Positions 20,010-28,311 of a stretch of 64,000 nucleotides of DNA are shown piece after piece; positions within the stretch are counted from its first letter, which is position 1, and every line of letters begins with the position of its first letter. The notes beneath the pieces were generated by a model. It was not told the origin of the DNA. It saw nothing but the letters and a program-made list of their open reading frames with translations, and did not search any database. The DNA lies in the NCBI GenBank assembly GCA_028713125.1, contig JAQTOU010000002.1, positions 484,405-548,404 on the forward strand, in the 5' to 3' direction. The position numbers and the translations under genes were made by a program. Source of the DNA: Elusimicrobiales bacterium. Its GTDB lineage: Bacteria > Elusimicrobiota > Elusimicrobia > Elusimicrobiales > UBA9959.

Positions 20010-21484
20010 ACGAAACCGCCGCCTTGCAGCAAATTACCGGGCTCGCCCCGCTGGACTACGGCCTGCTTGGAGTCGCCGTCATAGCCTTCTTCTTAATAGC
20101 CTACTTCAAGGGCAGGGGGGAAAAAGACACGCAGGACTATTTCCTGGGCAACCGCAAGACCCCCGTCTGGGTGGGGACGCTTTCTTTCGTCGCCACCGAG
20201 ATAAGCGCGATGACCATAGTGGGCATCCCGCCGATAGGTTTCACCGAGAACCTCCAGTACCTGCAGTTCTTCATCGGCTCGGCGTCCGCCCGCATACTGA
20301 TAGCCTTCTTCTTTATCCCCGCCTTCTATAAATTCAATTGTACTACCATCTACGAGTTCCTGAAGCACCGTTTCGGCGCTGAAACCCAGTACGCCGGCTC
20401 GGCTTTCTTTTTTGTCACGCGGCTCTTCGCTTCCGGCGTGAGGCTTTACGCCGCCTCGCTGGCCGTGTCCGTGATCATGGGCTGGCAGCTTGGCTACACC
20501 CTGGCCTTTTTCACCCTGTTCAGCATCATGTTCATCGGTTTCGGCGGGATCAAGGCCGTTCTTTGGACGGGCGCCTTCGAAGCCGTGACTTTCTATATCG
20601 CGGGCGCGGCGGTGGCCGGCTACCTGATCCTGCACATCGACGGCGGGTTTTCCGGAGCGTGGCAATTGGCTCACGACGCCGGGAAGCTTTCCATCTTTAA
20701 TCTCGGCTGGGGCGTTAAGGATCCCAACCTGCTTTGGGTCGCGGTGCTTAACGGGATCTTCGGCTCGATGGCGGCCTTCGGCACCGACCAGGAGCTGATG
20801 CAGCGCCTGCTGACGCTGGAGACGCGCAGGGAGAGCCAGAAAACCATCATAGCGACCATCTTTACCAGCTTCCCCGTCACCGCTCTTTACCTGCTCATCG
20901 GCACGCTGCTCTTCGTCTTCTACAAACAGCACCCGGGGCTGCTGCTGCCCGACAACCCCGATAAAATACTGTCCCACTTCACCGTGCACGTGCTTCCTGC
21001 CGGGATCAAAGGGCTGGTGCTTATCGCCGTAATAATGGCCAGCATAGACTCGCCGCTGAACTCTCTCTCTTCTTCTTTCGTAACGGATATTTACCGGCCG
21101 CTGATCAAAAAAGACGGGGAGGAAAAGCATTATCTCCTGGTCTCGCGCATCAGCGTGGCCTGCTTCGGCCTCCTGCTCGCGGTCATCGCGTGGCTGTGCG
21201 CCGCCGGCTCCGGGCGCATGCTCTGGCTGGCCTTCAAGATAAACGGCGTCACCGCCGGCAGCCTGCTCGGCGTCTTCCTCCTAGGCCTGCTGACTAAACG
21301 GGTTGCTAACCGCGTGAACGTCTTCGCCATGATCTTCAGCGCCGCTCTCGCGGGGTTCACACTATATCTCTCCGAAAAAGGCATAGCCCCCATAGGCTGG
21401 AGCTGGGTCATAGTAATAGGCACGGTTTCTACGTTCACCCTGGGCTGGGTCTTGTCGCCGTTTGAGGCAAAACTAAACAAATAG
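20006..21484 (+). CDS. Sodium:solute symporter (SSS family)
   Basis: 492 residues with about 13 hydrophobic segments. The SSS pattern is visible in the N-terminal half (DYFLGNRKTPVWVGTLSFVATEISAMT, where the second helix carries a Na+ site) and in the later GLVLIAVIMASIDSPLNSLSSSF helix. The substrate is unknown: the family includes sialic acid, glucose/galactose, proline and pantothenate carriers. Translational coupling (ATGA) to the GH3 hexosaminidase hints at an amino-sugar or muropeptide-derived substrate. The last 13 codons are duplicated in diverged form 50 bp downstream (see the fossil entry). Confidence 0.88.
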   Translation: MNETAALQQITGLAPLDYGLLGVAVIAFFLIAYFKGRGEKDTQDYFLGNRKTPVWVGTLSFVATEISAMTIVGIPPIGFTENLQYLQFFIGSASARILIAFFFIPAFYKFNCTTIYEFLKHRFGAETQYAGSAFFFVTRLFASGVRLYAASLAVSVIMGWQLGYTLAFFTLFSIMFIGFGGIKAVLWTGAFEAVTFYIAGAAVAGYLILHIDGGFSGAWQLAHDAGKLSIFNLGWGVKDPNLLWVAVLNGIFGSMAAFGTDQELMQRLLTLETRRESQKTIIATIFTSFPVTALYLLIGTLLFVFYKQHPGLLLPDNPDKILSHFTVHVLPAGIKGLVLIAVIMASIDSPLNSLSSSFVTDIYRPLIKKDGEEKHYLLVSRISVACFGLLLAVIAWLCAAGSGRMLWLAFKINGVTAGSLLGVFLLGLLTKRVANRVNVFAMIFSAALAGFTLYLSEKGIAPIGWSWVIVIGTVSTFTLGWVLSPFEAKLNK

Positions 21485-21489
21485 CAGAA

Positions 21490-21535
21490 GTCGGCTGGGT
21501 TCTCTCTCCGTTGGAATCTAAACTAAACAAATAGC
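21490..21535 (+). pseudogene. 3' fossil of a second SSS symporter gene
   Basis: Immediately after the symporter stop, bases 21493-21534 encode GWVLSPLESKLNK and a TAG stop, against GWVLSPFEAKLNK and TAG at the end of the intact gene (period 50 bp). Of the seven codons that differ or could differ before AAACTAAACAAATAG, four are synonymous changes, and the amino-acid changes are conservative (F to L, A to S). Such a pattern arises between paralogous genes under selection, not from a fresh tandem slip. It therefore looks like the tail of a lost paralog left by recombination or deletion. A third copy of only the TCGGCTGGG start is at 21541. Confidence 0.6.
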
Positions 21536-21539
21536 GAGG

Positions 21540-21872
21540 GTCGGCTGGGCGGCCTACCGTGGGGACGGGGTCATCAAAACCGCGGTCTCGCACCCCGTGC
21601 TCGCCGCTGCCGCTCTCAGGCTCGGCGCTTACGCAAGCCTCGCCTTCCGAGGGGCTTTTGCTGACCCCATCCCCACGGTCTCCGCCCAGTTGCTCGATCC
21701 AGTAAAGAATTAGCCGACTCACAAAGCTGAGTGGAGGGGGAGACCGCGCGGGCCGGATAAGAAAAACCGTCGTTGAGCCCGCCGGTTGCATAGCCCGGCG
21801 GGCGAATACCGAGTGAGGCCACGGTGTGGCCGAACGTGTTTTTCGTTCCGGCCCGTGCGGTAGGCCCCCGAC
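21540..21872. repeat. Highly self-complementary fold-back element or structured RNA
   Basis: This fills most of the 469-bp gap between the symporter and the YtxH gene and contains no convincing ORF. Nested inverted repeats are visible: GTCGG plus GGCCTACCG (21540-21559) with CGGTAGGCC plus CCGAC (21858-21872); CCGTGGGGACGGGGTCA (21557-21573) with its complement at 21662-21678 (one mismatch); 21744-21767 with 21838-21860 (about 20 of 23 paired); GCCCGCCGG (21777-21785) with CCGGCGGGC (21795-21803); GGCCAC with GTGGCC (21817-21831). It resembles a multi-branched RNA or a foldback/MITE-like element. No signature of RNase P, tmRNA, SRP or 6S RNA is recognisable. Confidence 0.6.
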
Positions 21873-21905
21873 TTAACTTCTCGCGGTTCTTTCCCTGTAT
21901 AAAAT

Positions 21906-21936
21906 AAAAACCCCGCGGTTTGGACGCGGGGTTTTT
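21906..21936. terminator. Bidirectional intrinsic terminator
   Basis: AAAAACCCCGCG pairs with CGCGGGGTTTTT around a 7-nt loop. It ends the minus-strand YtxH-like gene and any plus-strand transcript through the fold-back element. Confidence 0.88.
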
Positions 21937-21953
21937 GCCTGGCGCAACAACGA

Positions 21954-22175
21954 TTAGTTGGTGTGCTTGAGCAGCTGGTCTTTGCGGTGCTTTATCTCGT
22001 CTTCCAGCTTCTCGAATTTTTCCTTGGCTTTTTCCTTGGTCTCGTCCATCCAGTCGCCAAGCTCCGCGCGGGTGGCTTTACCCGATTTGGGGGCGAACAG
22101 GATCCCGAGGGCCGCGCCGATGAGGCCGCCGACCACGAACGCGCCGATTATTTCTCCGCCTTTGTTATCAGACAT
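21954..22175 (-). CDS. YtxH-domain small membrane protein
   Basis: 73 residues: a glycine-rich hydrophobic segment (IIGAFVVGGLIGAALGILFAP) followed by PKSGKATRAEL and a charged amphipathic helix. This is the YtxH/general-stress-protein layout (one N-terminal membrane helix, APKSG motif, then coiled coil). The molecular role of the family is not established; members are often stress induced. It stands alone, with a terminator 17 bp after its stop and a 96-bp gap to the divergent gene at 22272. Confidence 0.8.
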   Translation of the reverse strand: MSDNKGGEIIGAFVVGGLIGAALGILFAPKSGKATRAELGDWMDETKEKAKEKFEKLEDEIKHRKDQLLKHTN

Positions 22176-22271
22176 GGTGTCCTCCAGCTAAATTTAGTTG
22201 AACCTTATACCTAATCTTATACATTGCCGTGCCCTTTGTCAAATCCAATTAAAGCACTATAATATTCCGTA

Positions 22272-23546
22272 ATGAAGACGGGACTTTTATTCCTCGCGCT
22301 TTTGGTCCTGCCGGTTTTTGCCGGGGCCTACCCGTATGACGCGCGGCTGAGCGCAAAATTGAAGAAAGAGTTCGAGCTCCAGCTCCGCGCCGTCCCCGCG
22401 GGCAGGGAGCTTTACGCCAGGCTTGAAAAATCAAAGGGTTATAAGACCCTCCGCGTGCTCGTCCGGCGGGACGCTTCGCCCTGCTTCGCCTGGTTCGACC
22501 CGGAAAAGAACGCCGTCTACTTTAACTCCCGGTTCATCCTTAAACTATTCGAGGCCAAAGGGTTCAAGGACTCCAAGGTGGTGGAGGTTCTGTGGGGGAA
22601 TAAAGAGGTGCGCGCGGAGCTGGTCAAGTACTCAAATCCTATCTACCTGCACGAGCTGGTTCACGCCGCGCAGTGCTACCTCTACCCTGAATACCGGCAG
22701 GACGCCGGGGCCAACCCGCTCGAATTCGAATATGAAGCCTACCTTACCGAAGATATCTACGTCCACGAGCGGATGAAGGCGGACCCGGCCCTGCTGAAGA
22801 GCTTCATCCGCGGCGCTTACACCGACCTCTATACGGACAATATTTTCGGCAGCTACTTCACCCTGTCTCTGGATATGGGCCGCTACAAAGAGAAGATCCG
22901 CAAATATTACGAAGAGCAGCTGGGCGGCTATCTCAGCCTGGAGAAGGCCGAGACCCTGCAGAAGAACCGGGAGGCCGACTCGAAAATATTCGCCTACGCA
23001 TCCGGGAACGTAGGTGATTACGCGCGGAACGGGGTCTCGCTGGCAAGGCTGCAGAAGGAAAAGGCCGAGTACGCCAGATTCCTGGAGGATTTTTACAGGA
23101 CCCGCTGGCCCGCCTTCAGCGCGGACGCGCTGCTTTTCGTGGGCACGATAGCCCTGGAGGGGAAAAATTATCCGCTGGCGCTGGACTGCCTGGCCGTGGC
23201 CGACGTGAACTCCGGCAGTTACGGGCTCGACCCGGAAGTGCTTAATTCTCTTAAAACGAAGGGCGCCCTGGCCATACTCGAGGCGGCTTCCTTCCTGCGC
23301 GACAATTCCAAAAAGATGGATATAGAAGTTCTGAGCCAGCATTTGAAATCGCTCGAGAAAGCCTGCGCCGCCACGGGGCGGCCTTTCCCGGAGGATCTGC
23401 AGGAACTGAAGGATTCTGCCTATCCCAGGGCCATGGCCTACTACGACAAAAAACATTCCGCCGAAACGGATCCGGCAAAAAAGGACTACTACAAGGAAAA
23501 CCTGGACTACTTCGCCGCCGCCGCGAAGGCGCCCCCCGGCCAGTAG
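22272..23546 (+). CDS. Exported HExxH peptidase-like protein
   Basis: 424 residues with a signal peptide (about 1-19, FAGAYP). The zinc-type motif HELVHAAQ is at residues 127-134, and a Glu-rich segment EFEYEAYLTEDIYVHE follows at about 150, a candidate for the third ligand. The C-terminal two thirds is helical, without clear TPR consensus. The exported HEFVH protein at 4872-5510 shares the motif setting (HExVHxxQ with a downstream E-rich helix), which suggests a paralogous family. Substrate and role unknown. The stop codon lies inside a terminator stem. Confidence 0.72.
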   Translation: MKTGLLFLALLVLPVFAGAYPYDARLSAKLKKEFELQLRAVPAGRELYARLEKSKGYKTLRVLVRRDASPCFAWFDPEKNAVYFNSRFILKLFEAKGFKDSKVVEVLWGNKEVRAELVKYSNPIYLHELVHAAQCYLYPEYRQDAGANPLEFEYEAYLTEDIYVHERMKADPALLKSFIRGAYTDLYTDNIFGSYFTLSLDMGRYKEKIRKYYEEQLGGYLSLEKAETLQKNREADSKIFAYASGNVGDYARNGVSLARLQKEKAEYARFLEDFYRTRWPAFSADALLFVGTIALEGKNYPLALDCLAVADVNSGSYGLDPEVLNSLKTKGALAILEAASFLRDNSKKMDIEVLSQHLKSLEKACAATGRPFPEDLQELKDSAYPRAMAYYDKKHSAETDPAKKDYYKENLDYFAAAAKAPPGQ

Positions 23547-23564
23547 CCGGGGTTCCCTTTTTTG
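23534..23564 (+). terminator. Terminator overlapping the stop codon
   Basis: CCCCGGC (23534-23540) pairs with GCCGGGG (23546-23552), and CCCTTTTTT follows. The 5' arm is within the last codons of the preceding gene. Confidence 0.75.
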
Positions 23565-23565
23565 C

Positions 23566-23594
23566 TTGAATTAGTATGTTTAATTGAGTAGATT
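23566..23594 (+). promoter_or_regulatory. Probable sigma-70 promoter for the aminotransferase and possibly the BMC operon
   Basis: TTGAAT (23566-23571), exactly 17 bp, then TAGATT (23589-23594). The aminotransferase starts 40 bp further on behind GCGGAGG. As only 16 bp separate that gene from the PduS-like gene, this may be the main promoter of the microcompartment cluster. Confidence 0.5.
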
Positions 23595-23634
23595 ATCACT
23601 AGAGGCAAAGCCCTAATATTAAAGCGGAGGAACA

Positions 23635-24864
23635 ATGATCGACATCACAAAGAATATCGCCACCGCCCCCAGGCGCACTAAAGCTTCCGTAATCCGCGAA
23701 CTCCTGAAGATAACCAACAAGCCGGGAGTCATCTCATTCGCGGGCGGCCTGCCCGACCCCCAGCATTTCCCCTACGATTTCGTCGCCAACTCCGTGAAGG
23801 AGATCATGGCAAAGCAGGGCAGGGTGGCCCTGCAGTACGGGCCCACCGACGGGCTGCCCGAACTGAAAGAGGAATTCATAAAGTTCCTGCAGAAGCACGA
23901 AGGCATAACCGCCAAGCCGGAGAACCTTATCGTTACCACCGCCTCCCAGCAGGCGCTCGACATGGTAGGCCGCCTGTTCATAGACGCCTCCGACCCCGTG
24001 ATCGTGGAAAAGCCCAGCTACATGGGCGGTCTCCAGGTCTTTAAATCCTACGGCTGCGAATTCGTGGGCGTGAAGCTGGAGGACGACGGGATAAGCACCG
24101 AGGAGCTCGAAGAGAAGCTGCTCTGGCTCAGGGCCCAGGACGAGCACTATAAGTTCCTCTACCTGGTCCCGGATTTCCAGAACCCCAGCGGCGTGACGCT
24201 TTCCCAGGAAAAGCGCAAGAAGGTCATCGAGCTTTCCGAAAAATACAATGTGGCAGTGATAGAGGATTCTCCCTACCGCCAGATACGCTTCGAGGGCAAG
24301 GCCCCGGAGATGCTCTACCGCCTGGACCAGAACAGCCGCAAGACCGACAATATCATCTCGCTGTTCACTTTCTCAAAGACCTTCGCCCCGGGCCTGCGCC
24401 TCGGCATCATCCTCGCGCACCCGCAGATCATCAAGAAGATGGAGATCCTCAAGCAGTCGCTCGACCTCTGCACCTCCAGCCTCAACCAGCTGATCGCGGC
24501 GGACTTCCTCCGCTCCGGTTTCTTCGAGAAGCACATCGAGGTCATCAAGAAGACCTACAAGCTGAAGAAAGACACCATGGTGGCCGCGCTGGAAAAATAT
24601 ATGCCGGAGGGCGTTACCTGGACGAAGCCGGAGGGCGGTCTCTTCCTGTGGGTGCGCCTGCCCGAGAGCATGAGCGCCGACGAGATGTTCGCGGACGCCC
24701 TGAAAGAGAACGTGGCCTACGTGATAGGGTCCGCTTTCCACAGCGACGGCTCGGGCAAGAACACTATGCGCCTGAATTTTTCCTATCCCACCCCGGAAGA
24801 TATCGACGAGGGGATAAAGCGCCTCGCCACGGCCGTCAAAAAGCGCATGGTCGCGGCCAAGTAG
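23635..24864 (+). CDS. PLP-dependent class I/II aminotransferase (LysN/2-aminoadipate type)
   Basis: 409 residues of aspartate-aminotransferase fold without the N-terminal GntR domain of MocR regulators. Landmarks are SFAGGLPDPQHFP, LQYGPTDGLPELKE, the DFQNPSGVT loop, and the PLP lysine in FSKTFAPGLRLG (about residue 246) with the phosphate-binding Arg after it. This N-terminal pattern is that of the alpha-aminoadipate/aromatic/branched-chain group, which have broad substrates. A strong GGAGG precedes the ATG. The BMC locus begins 16 bp after its stop, so it may be co-transcribed with it, but no direct role in the compartment is apparent. Confidence 0.88.
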   Translation: MIDITKNIATAPRRTKASVIRELLKITNKPGVISFAGGLPDPQHFPYDFVANSVKEIMAKQGRVALQYGPTDGLPELKEEFIKFLQKHEGITAKPENLIVTTASQQALDMVGRLFIDASDPVIVEKPSYMGGLQVFKSYGCEFVGVKLEDDGISTEELEEKLLWLRAQDEHYKFLYLVPDFQNPSGVTLSQEKRKKVIELSEKYNVAVIEDSPYRQIRFEGKAPEMLYRLDQNSRKTDNIISLFTFSKTFAPGLRLGIILAHPQIIKKMEILKQSLDLCTSSLNQLIAADFLRSGFFEKHIEVIKKTYKLKKDTMVAALEKYMPEGVTWTKPEGGLFLWVRLPESMSADEMFADALKENVAYVIGSAFHSDGSGKNTMRLNFSYPTPEDIDEGIKRLATAVKKRMVAAK

Positions 24865-24880
24865 TTTTTTCAAGTAACTG

Positions 24881-26224
24881 ATGTCCGACTTCTCAGCCGA
24901 ATTCAGCCGAAACCTGCGCAGCGCCGGAGTGGTAGGAGCCGGCGGCGCGGGTTTTCCTTCCTATGTGAAAGCGCAGGGGCGGGCCGAGTACGCTCTGGTG
25001 AACGCGGCCGAATGCGAACCTCTCCTTAAAAAGGACCAGAAGATACTTGAATACTTCCCCGGGAAGGTTTTCGACGGGCTCGAGTTGCTTATGCGCGCCG
25101 TGGGCGCGAAAAAAGGGATAGTCGGCATAAAGAAAAAGCACGAGAGGCTCATCCCGCGCCTCGAGGAAATAGCGAAGGGCAGGAAAAACATCTCGGTCCT
25201 GAAGCTGGGCGATTATTATCCCGCCGGCGACGAACAGTGCCTGGTCCTCGAGGCTACTGGCCGCGTGGTCCCGCCCGGCGGCATCCCGCTGGACGTCGGC
25301 TGCGTGGTCTGCAATGTGGAGACCCTCTACAACGCGGCTTTTCCCGGCAGGCCCGTCACCGAAACTTTTATAACCGTGAACGGAGCGGTGAAAAAGCCGG
25401 CCACTTTCCGGGTTCCTGTCGGCATAACCTGGCGCGAGGCCGTAGAGCTCTGCGGCGGCTTCACGGTAAAGGACCCGGCCTATATCGACGGCGGGCCGAT
25501 GATGGGCAAGGTCATGACGGATTTCGAAGCGCCGGTAGTCAAAGCCTCGGGCGGCATCGTGGTCCTCCCCAAAAACCATCCCCTTATCGTTAAAAAATCG
25601 CAGAGCCGGCCCGTCTTCACCCGTGTGGGGCGTTCCACCTGCGACCAGTGCTCTTTCTGCACCGAGTTCTGCCCGCGCTACCTGCTCGGGCATAATGTGC
25701 AGCCGCACCGCGTGATGCGCACCATGCTTTTTTCCGGCGGGCCGGAACATAAACTGCACAGCCAGTACGGCCTGCTCTGCTGCGAATGCTCGCTTTGCAG
25801 TCTCTACTCCTGCCCCGAGGGCCTCAACCCCCGGGAAGCCTGCGTCTCGGCCAAGTCGGACCTCCGCGAGCTGAAAATGGGCTTTAAGAATTCTACGCTG
25901 AACACCGGCCGCGCTCCTCAGGTCCATCCCGTGCGCGATTTCAGAAAGGTCCCGGTTTCTAAGCTTATCAAGCGCCTCGGTCTCGAGGACTACAATAAAG
26001 ACGCTCCCTGGGCCGACATCTCTTATAAACCGGCCAAGGTTAAAATTTTAATGAGCCAGCATATCGGCGTTCCCTGCAGTCCCTCGGTCAAAGAGGGGCA
26101 GCGGGTCGAGAAAGGCGCGGTGGTGGGGGACGTCCCCGCCGATAAACTGGGCTGCCCGGTGCACGCGAGCATCTCCGGCGCCGTCGGAAAGGTCAATGAA
26201 AAATACGTGGAGATAATCGCTTAA
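24881..26224 (+). CDS. pduS: PduS/RnfC-like flavin and iron-sulfur electron carrier of the microcompartment
   Basis: 447 residues. The N-terminus (SAGVVGAGGAGFPSYVK, VNAAECEPLLKKDQ) is the RnfC/PduS NADH/FMN-binding domain, followed by an SLBB domain and two Cys clusters: CDQCSFCTEFC (from C254) and CCECSLCSLYSCP (from C300), enough for two [4Fe-4S] clusters. A C-terminal barrel-sandwich domain ends the protein. In Pdu compartments PduS is a cobalamin reductase; in loci without a B12 enzyme, as here, it more likely reoxidises NADH or passes electrons across the shell with the PduT-like protein encoded next (8-bp gap). First gene of the BMC cluster. Confidence 0.88.
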   Translation: MSDFSAEFSRNLRSAGVVGAGGAGFPSYVKAQGRAEYALVNAAECEPLLKKDQKILEYFPGKVFDGLELLMRAVGAKKGIVGIKKKHERLIPRLEEIAKGRKNISVLKLGDYYPAGDEQCLVLEATGRVVPPGGIPLDVGCVVCNVETLYNAAFPGRPVTETFITVNGAVKKPATFRVPVGITWREAVELCGGFTVKDPAYIDGGPMMGKVMTDFEAPVVKASGGIVVLPKNHPLIVKKSQSRPVFTRVGRSTCDQCSFCTEFCPRYLLGHNVQPHRVMRTMLFSGGPEHKLHSQYGLLCCECSLCSLYSCPEGLNPREACVSAKSDLRELKMGFKNSTLNTGRAPQVHPVRDFRKVPVSKLIKRLGLEDYNKDAPWADISYKPAKVKILMSQHIGVPCSPSVKEGQRVEKGAVVGDVPADKLGCPVHASISGAVGKVNEKYVEIIA

Positions 26225-26232
26225 GGGTTATT

Positions 26233-26781
26233 ATGTTAAACGCAATCGGCGGGGTTGAACTCTCGAGCGTGGCGAAGGGCCTGGAAGCGGCCGACGCCAT
26301 GCTGAAAACTTCCAATATAAAGCTGCTTCTGTCGCGCTCGATCTGCCCCGGCAAGTATATCATCCTGCTGGCCGGAGACGTGGGCGACGTGAACGCGGCC
26401 GTGGAAGCCGGAACCTCGAAGGCCGCGCACGCCCTCGTGGACAGCTTCGTTATCGCCAATATCCATCCCGACGTTTTTCCGGCCATAGCTGGAACCACCG
26501 TGGTCGAGGGCCTCGAGGCCCTCGGCATAATAGAGGCCTTCTCCGTTTCCGCCCTGGTAGAGGCCGCCGACGCCGCCGTAAAAGCCGCGCCCGTTAAACT
26601 CCTTGAGATCCGCCTCGCCATGGCGCTGGGCGGGAAAGCTTTCGTAACCCTGACCGGCTCCGTGGCCGCCGCCGAAACCGCGGTGGCCGCCGGCGCCGCC
26701 GTGGTAGCCAAAAAAGGCCTGCTGGTGGAAAAAGTAGTCATCCCCCAGCCCAGGCAGGAGCTCCTCAGGGAGATAATTTAG
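26233..26781 (+). CDS. pduT: BMC-T shell protein, PduT-like with Fe-S Cys
   Basis: 182 residues made of two BMC domains in tandem (about 4-90 and 96-178), forming a pseudo-hexameric trimer. It matches PduT closely, including LxSxAKGxExxDAML and the SICPGKY loop. The Cys is at position 38, the residue that in PduT binds a [4Fe-4S] cluster in the trimer pore. This makes it the likely electron conduit through the shell for the PduS-like protein encoded immediately upstream. Confidence 0.93.
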   Translation: MLNAIGGVELSSVAKGLEAADAMLKTSNIKLLLSRSICPGKYIILLAGDVGDVNAAVEAGTSKAAHALVDSFVIANIHPDVFPAIAGTTVVEGLEALGIIEAFSVSALVEAADAAVKAAPVKLLEIRLAMALGGKAFVTLTGSVAAAETAVAAGAAVVAKKGLLVEKVVIPQPRQELLREII

Positions 26782-26822
26782 GGCGCTTTGCCCGGATGGG
26801 CGATACTGAACCGCAAGATTTG

Positions 26823-26828
26823 TATAAT
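26823..26828 (+). promoter_or_regulatory. Perfect -10 element before tpiA
   Basis: TATAAT in an AT-rich stretch 29 bp before the tpiA ATG. No good -35 is visible at 16-18 bp. It suggests that tpiA and the genes after it have an internal promoter. Confidence 0.4.
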
Positions 26829-26856
26829 ATTTTATTGTTAACTAGGAGACCTAAAA

Positions 26857-27636
26857 ATGGCTTCGAACAAACGGACACCCCTTATCGCAGGCAACTGGAA
26901 GATGCATCTCACCTCGAAAGAGGCCGCGGACCTCGCCGCCGCCATAAAGAAAGGGCTCGATCCCGATCTTAAACACGAGGTTCTCCTCGCTCCCGGTTTT
27001 ACCTGCCTTCACGCCGTAAAAGCCGCGCTTGCCGGTTCTAAAGTTTTCCTCTCCTCGCAGGACGTGGCCTGGGAAGAAAAAGGCGCTTTCACCGGGGCCG
27101 TTTCCCCGTCGCAGATCATCGACGCCGGCTGCACTCACGCTATCATCGGCCATTCCGAGCGCCGCAAGATCTTCCTCGAGACGGACGAGGTCATAAACAA
27201 GAAAGTGAAAGCCGCTATAAAGGCCAATATCGTGCCCGTGCTCTGCATAGGCGAAACCCTCGAGGAGCGCGAGAGCCAGAGAACCTACCGCGTGCTAGAG
27301 ACCCAGCTCAACGGAGCTTTCGCCGGCATCACCGCCGCCGAGGCCTCCAAAGTCGTCATCGCCTACGAGCCCGTCTGGGCCATCGGCACCGGCAAGACCG
27401 CCACTCCCGACCAGGCGCAGGACGCCCACGTTTTCGTGCGCAAACAGATGGAGCGCATTTACGGCCAGCCCTACGCCGAGGCCGTGCGCGTGCTTTACGG
27501 CGGTTCGGTGAAAGCCGATAACGTCGACGAACTTATGGCCCAGCCCGATATCGACGGCGCGCTGGTGGGCGGCGAGAGCCTTAAGGCCGACAAGTTCCTG
27601 CGCGTCATACATTTCCAGGCGGTGCTTAGCAGATAA
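26857..27636 (+). CDS. tpiA: Triosephosphate isomerase
   Basis: 259 residues, full length. Catalytic residues are in place: Lys in GNWKMH (about residue 14), His in IIGHSERR (about 98) and Glu in AYEPVWAIGTG (about 170), plus the phosphate loop YGGSV and GALVGGESL. It interconverts glyceraldehyde-3-phosphate and DHAP. Its place inside the BMC cluster, between a shell gene and pduL (1-bp gap), fits disposal of the glyceraldehyde-3-phosphate made by DeoC. It has no N-terminal extension, so encapsulation is not suggested. It may be the only TPI of the cell, serving glycolysis as well. Confidence 0.96.
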   Translation: MASNKRTPLIAGNWKMHLTSKEAADLAAAIKKGLDPDLKHEVLLAPGFTCLHAVKAALAGSKVFLSSQDVAWEEKGAFTGAVSPSQIIDAGCTHAIIGHSERRKIFLETDEVINKKVKAAIKANIVPVLCIGETLEERESQRTYRVLETQLNGAFAGITAAEASKVVIAYEPVWAIGTGKTATPDQAQDAHVFVRKQMERIYGQPYAEAVRVLYGGSVKADNVDELMAQPDIDGALVGGESLKADKFLRVIHFQAVLSR

Positions 27637-27637
27637 A

Positions 27638-28270
27638 ATGGACGAGAAGCTGCTGAAAGAAATACTCGAGGACCTGAAGCTCCGGCAGGAGCGTTCGGCT
27701 CTGTCCGTCCCCGTGGGCATCTCCAACCGGCACGTCCACCTGACAAAAGAGGATTTCAAGACCCTGTTCGGAGCGGAAGCCGAAGACACCCAGCTCAAAG
27801 CTGTGAAGCAGCCCGGCCAGTACGCCTGCAATGAGCGGGTGACCGTGGAGGGGCCCAAGGGCGTCCTGAAGGACGTCCGGATGATAGGGCCGTACCGGAA
27901 ATACAGCCAGGTGGAAGTTTCGCTGGGGGACGCGCGCAGGCTGGGCGTGGAGCCGCCGATCCGGGACTCCGGCAAGCTGGAGAATTCTCCTGGCATCAGG
28001 CTCTCGGGGCCGAAAGGTTCGGTCGCTATCAGGCAGGGCCTGATCCTGTCCAAGAGGCACATCCATTTCAACGTTAAGGAAGGCGCGGCGTACAAGGTCA
28101 GGGACGGCCAGGAAGTGCGCGTGCTCTGCGGCCGCGGCACGGAGCGCGAGACGATTTACGAAAGGGTGCTCTGCCGCGTTTCCGACGCTTACTCGCTGGA
28201 GCTGCACCTCGACGTGGAAGAAGCCAACGCCGCCGGGCTCAGGAACGGCGACGGGGCGTACATAGTCTGA
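27638..28270 (+). CDS. pduL: Phosphate propanoyl/acetyltransferase PduL
   Basis: 210 residues. PduL converts acyl-CoA to acyl phosphate and regenerates CoA inside microcompartments. Two repeated beta-barrel halves carry the zinc-ligand motifs SNRHVHLT (about residue 27) and SKRHIHF (about 143). The first about 20 residues (DEKLLKEILEDLKLRQ) form an amphipathic helix before the catalytic domain, typical of an encapsulation peptide in BMC-associated PduL. Only one base separates it from tpiA, implying coupled translation. Confidence 0.94.
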   Translation: MDEKLLKEILEDLKLRQERSALSVPVGISNRHVHLTKEDFKTLFGAEAEDTQLKAVKQPGQYACNERVTVEGPKGVLKDVRMIGPYRKYSQVEVSLGDARRLGVEPPIRDSGKLENSPGIRLSGPKGSVAIRQGLILSKRHIHFNVKEGAAYKVRDGQEVRVLCGRGTERETIYERVLCRVSDAYSLELHLDVEEANAAGLRNGDGAYIV

Positions 28271-28311
28271 AATTTTCGGTAATTTGATCAGCAGTTCTAC
28301 AGGAGGATACA

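Noticed and set aside
21435..21822. Reverse-strand ORFs in the fold-back element
   Set aside because: They have no ribosome-binding sites or family match and arise from the GC-rich inverted repeats.
21540..21872. RNase P RNA, tmRNA, SRP RNA or 6S RNA
   Set aside because: None of the conserved boxes (such as GAGGAAAGTCC, the tmRNA 3' end or the SRP tetraloop region) is present on either strand.
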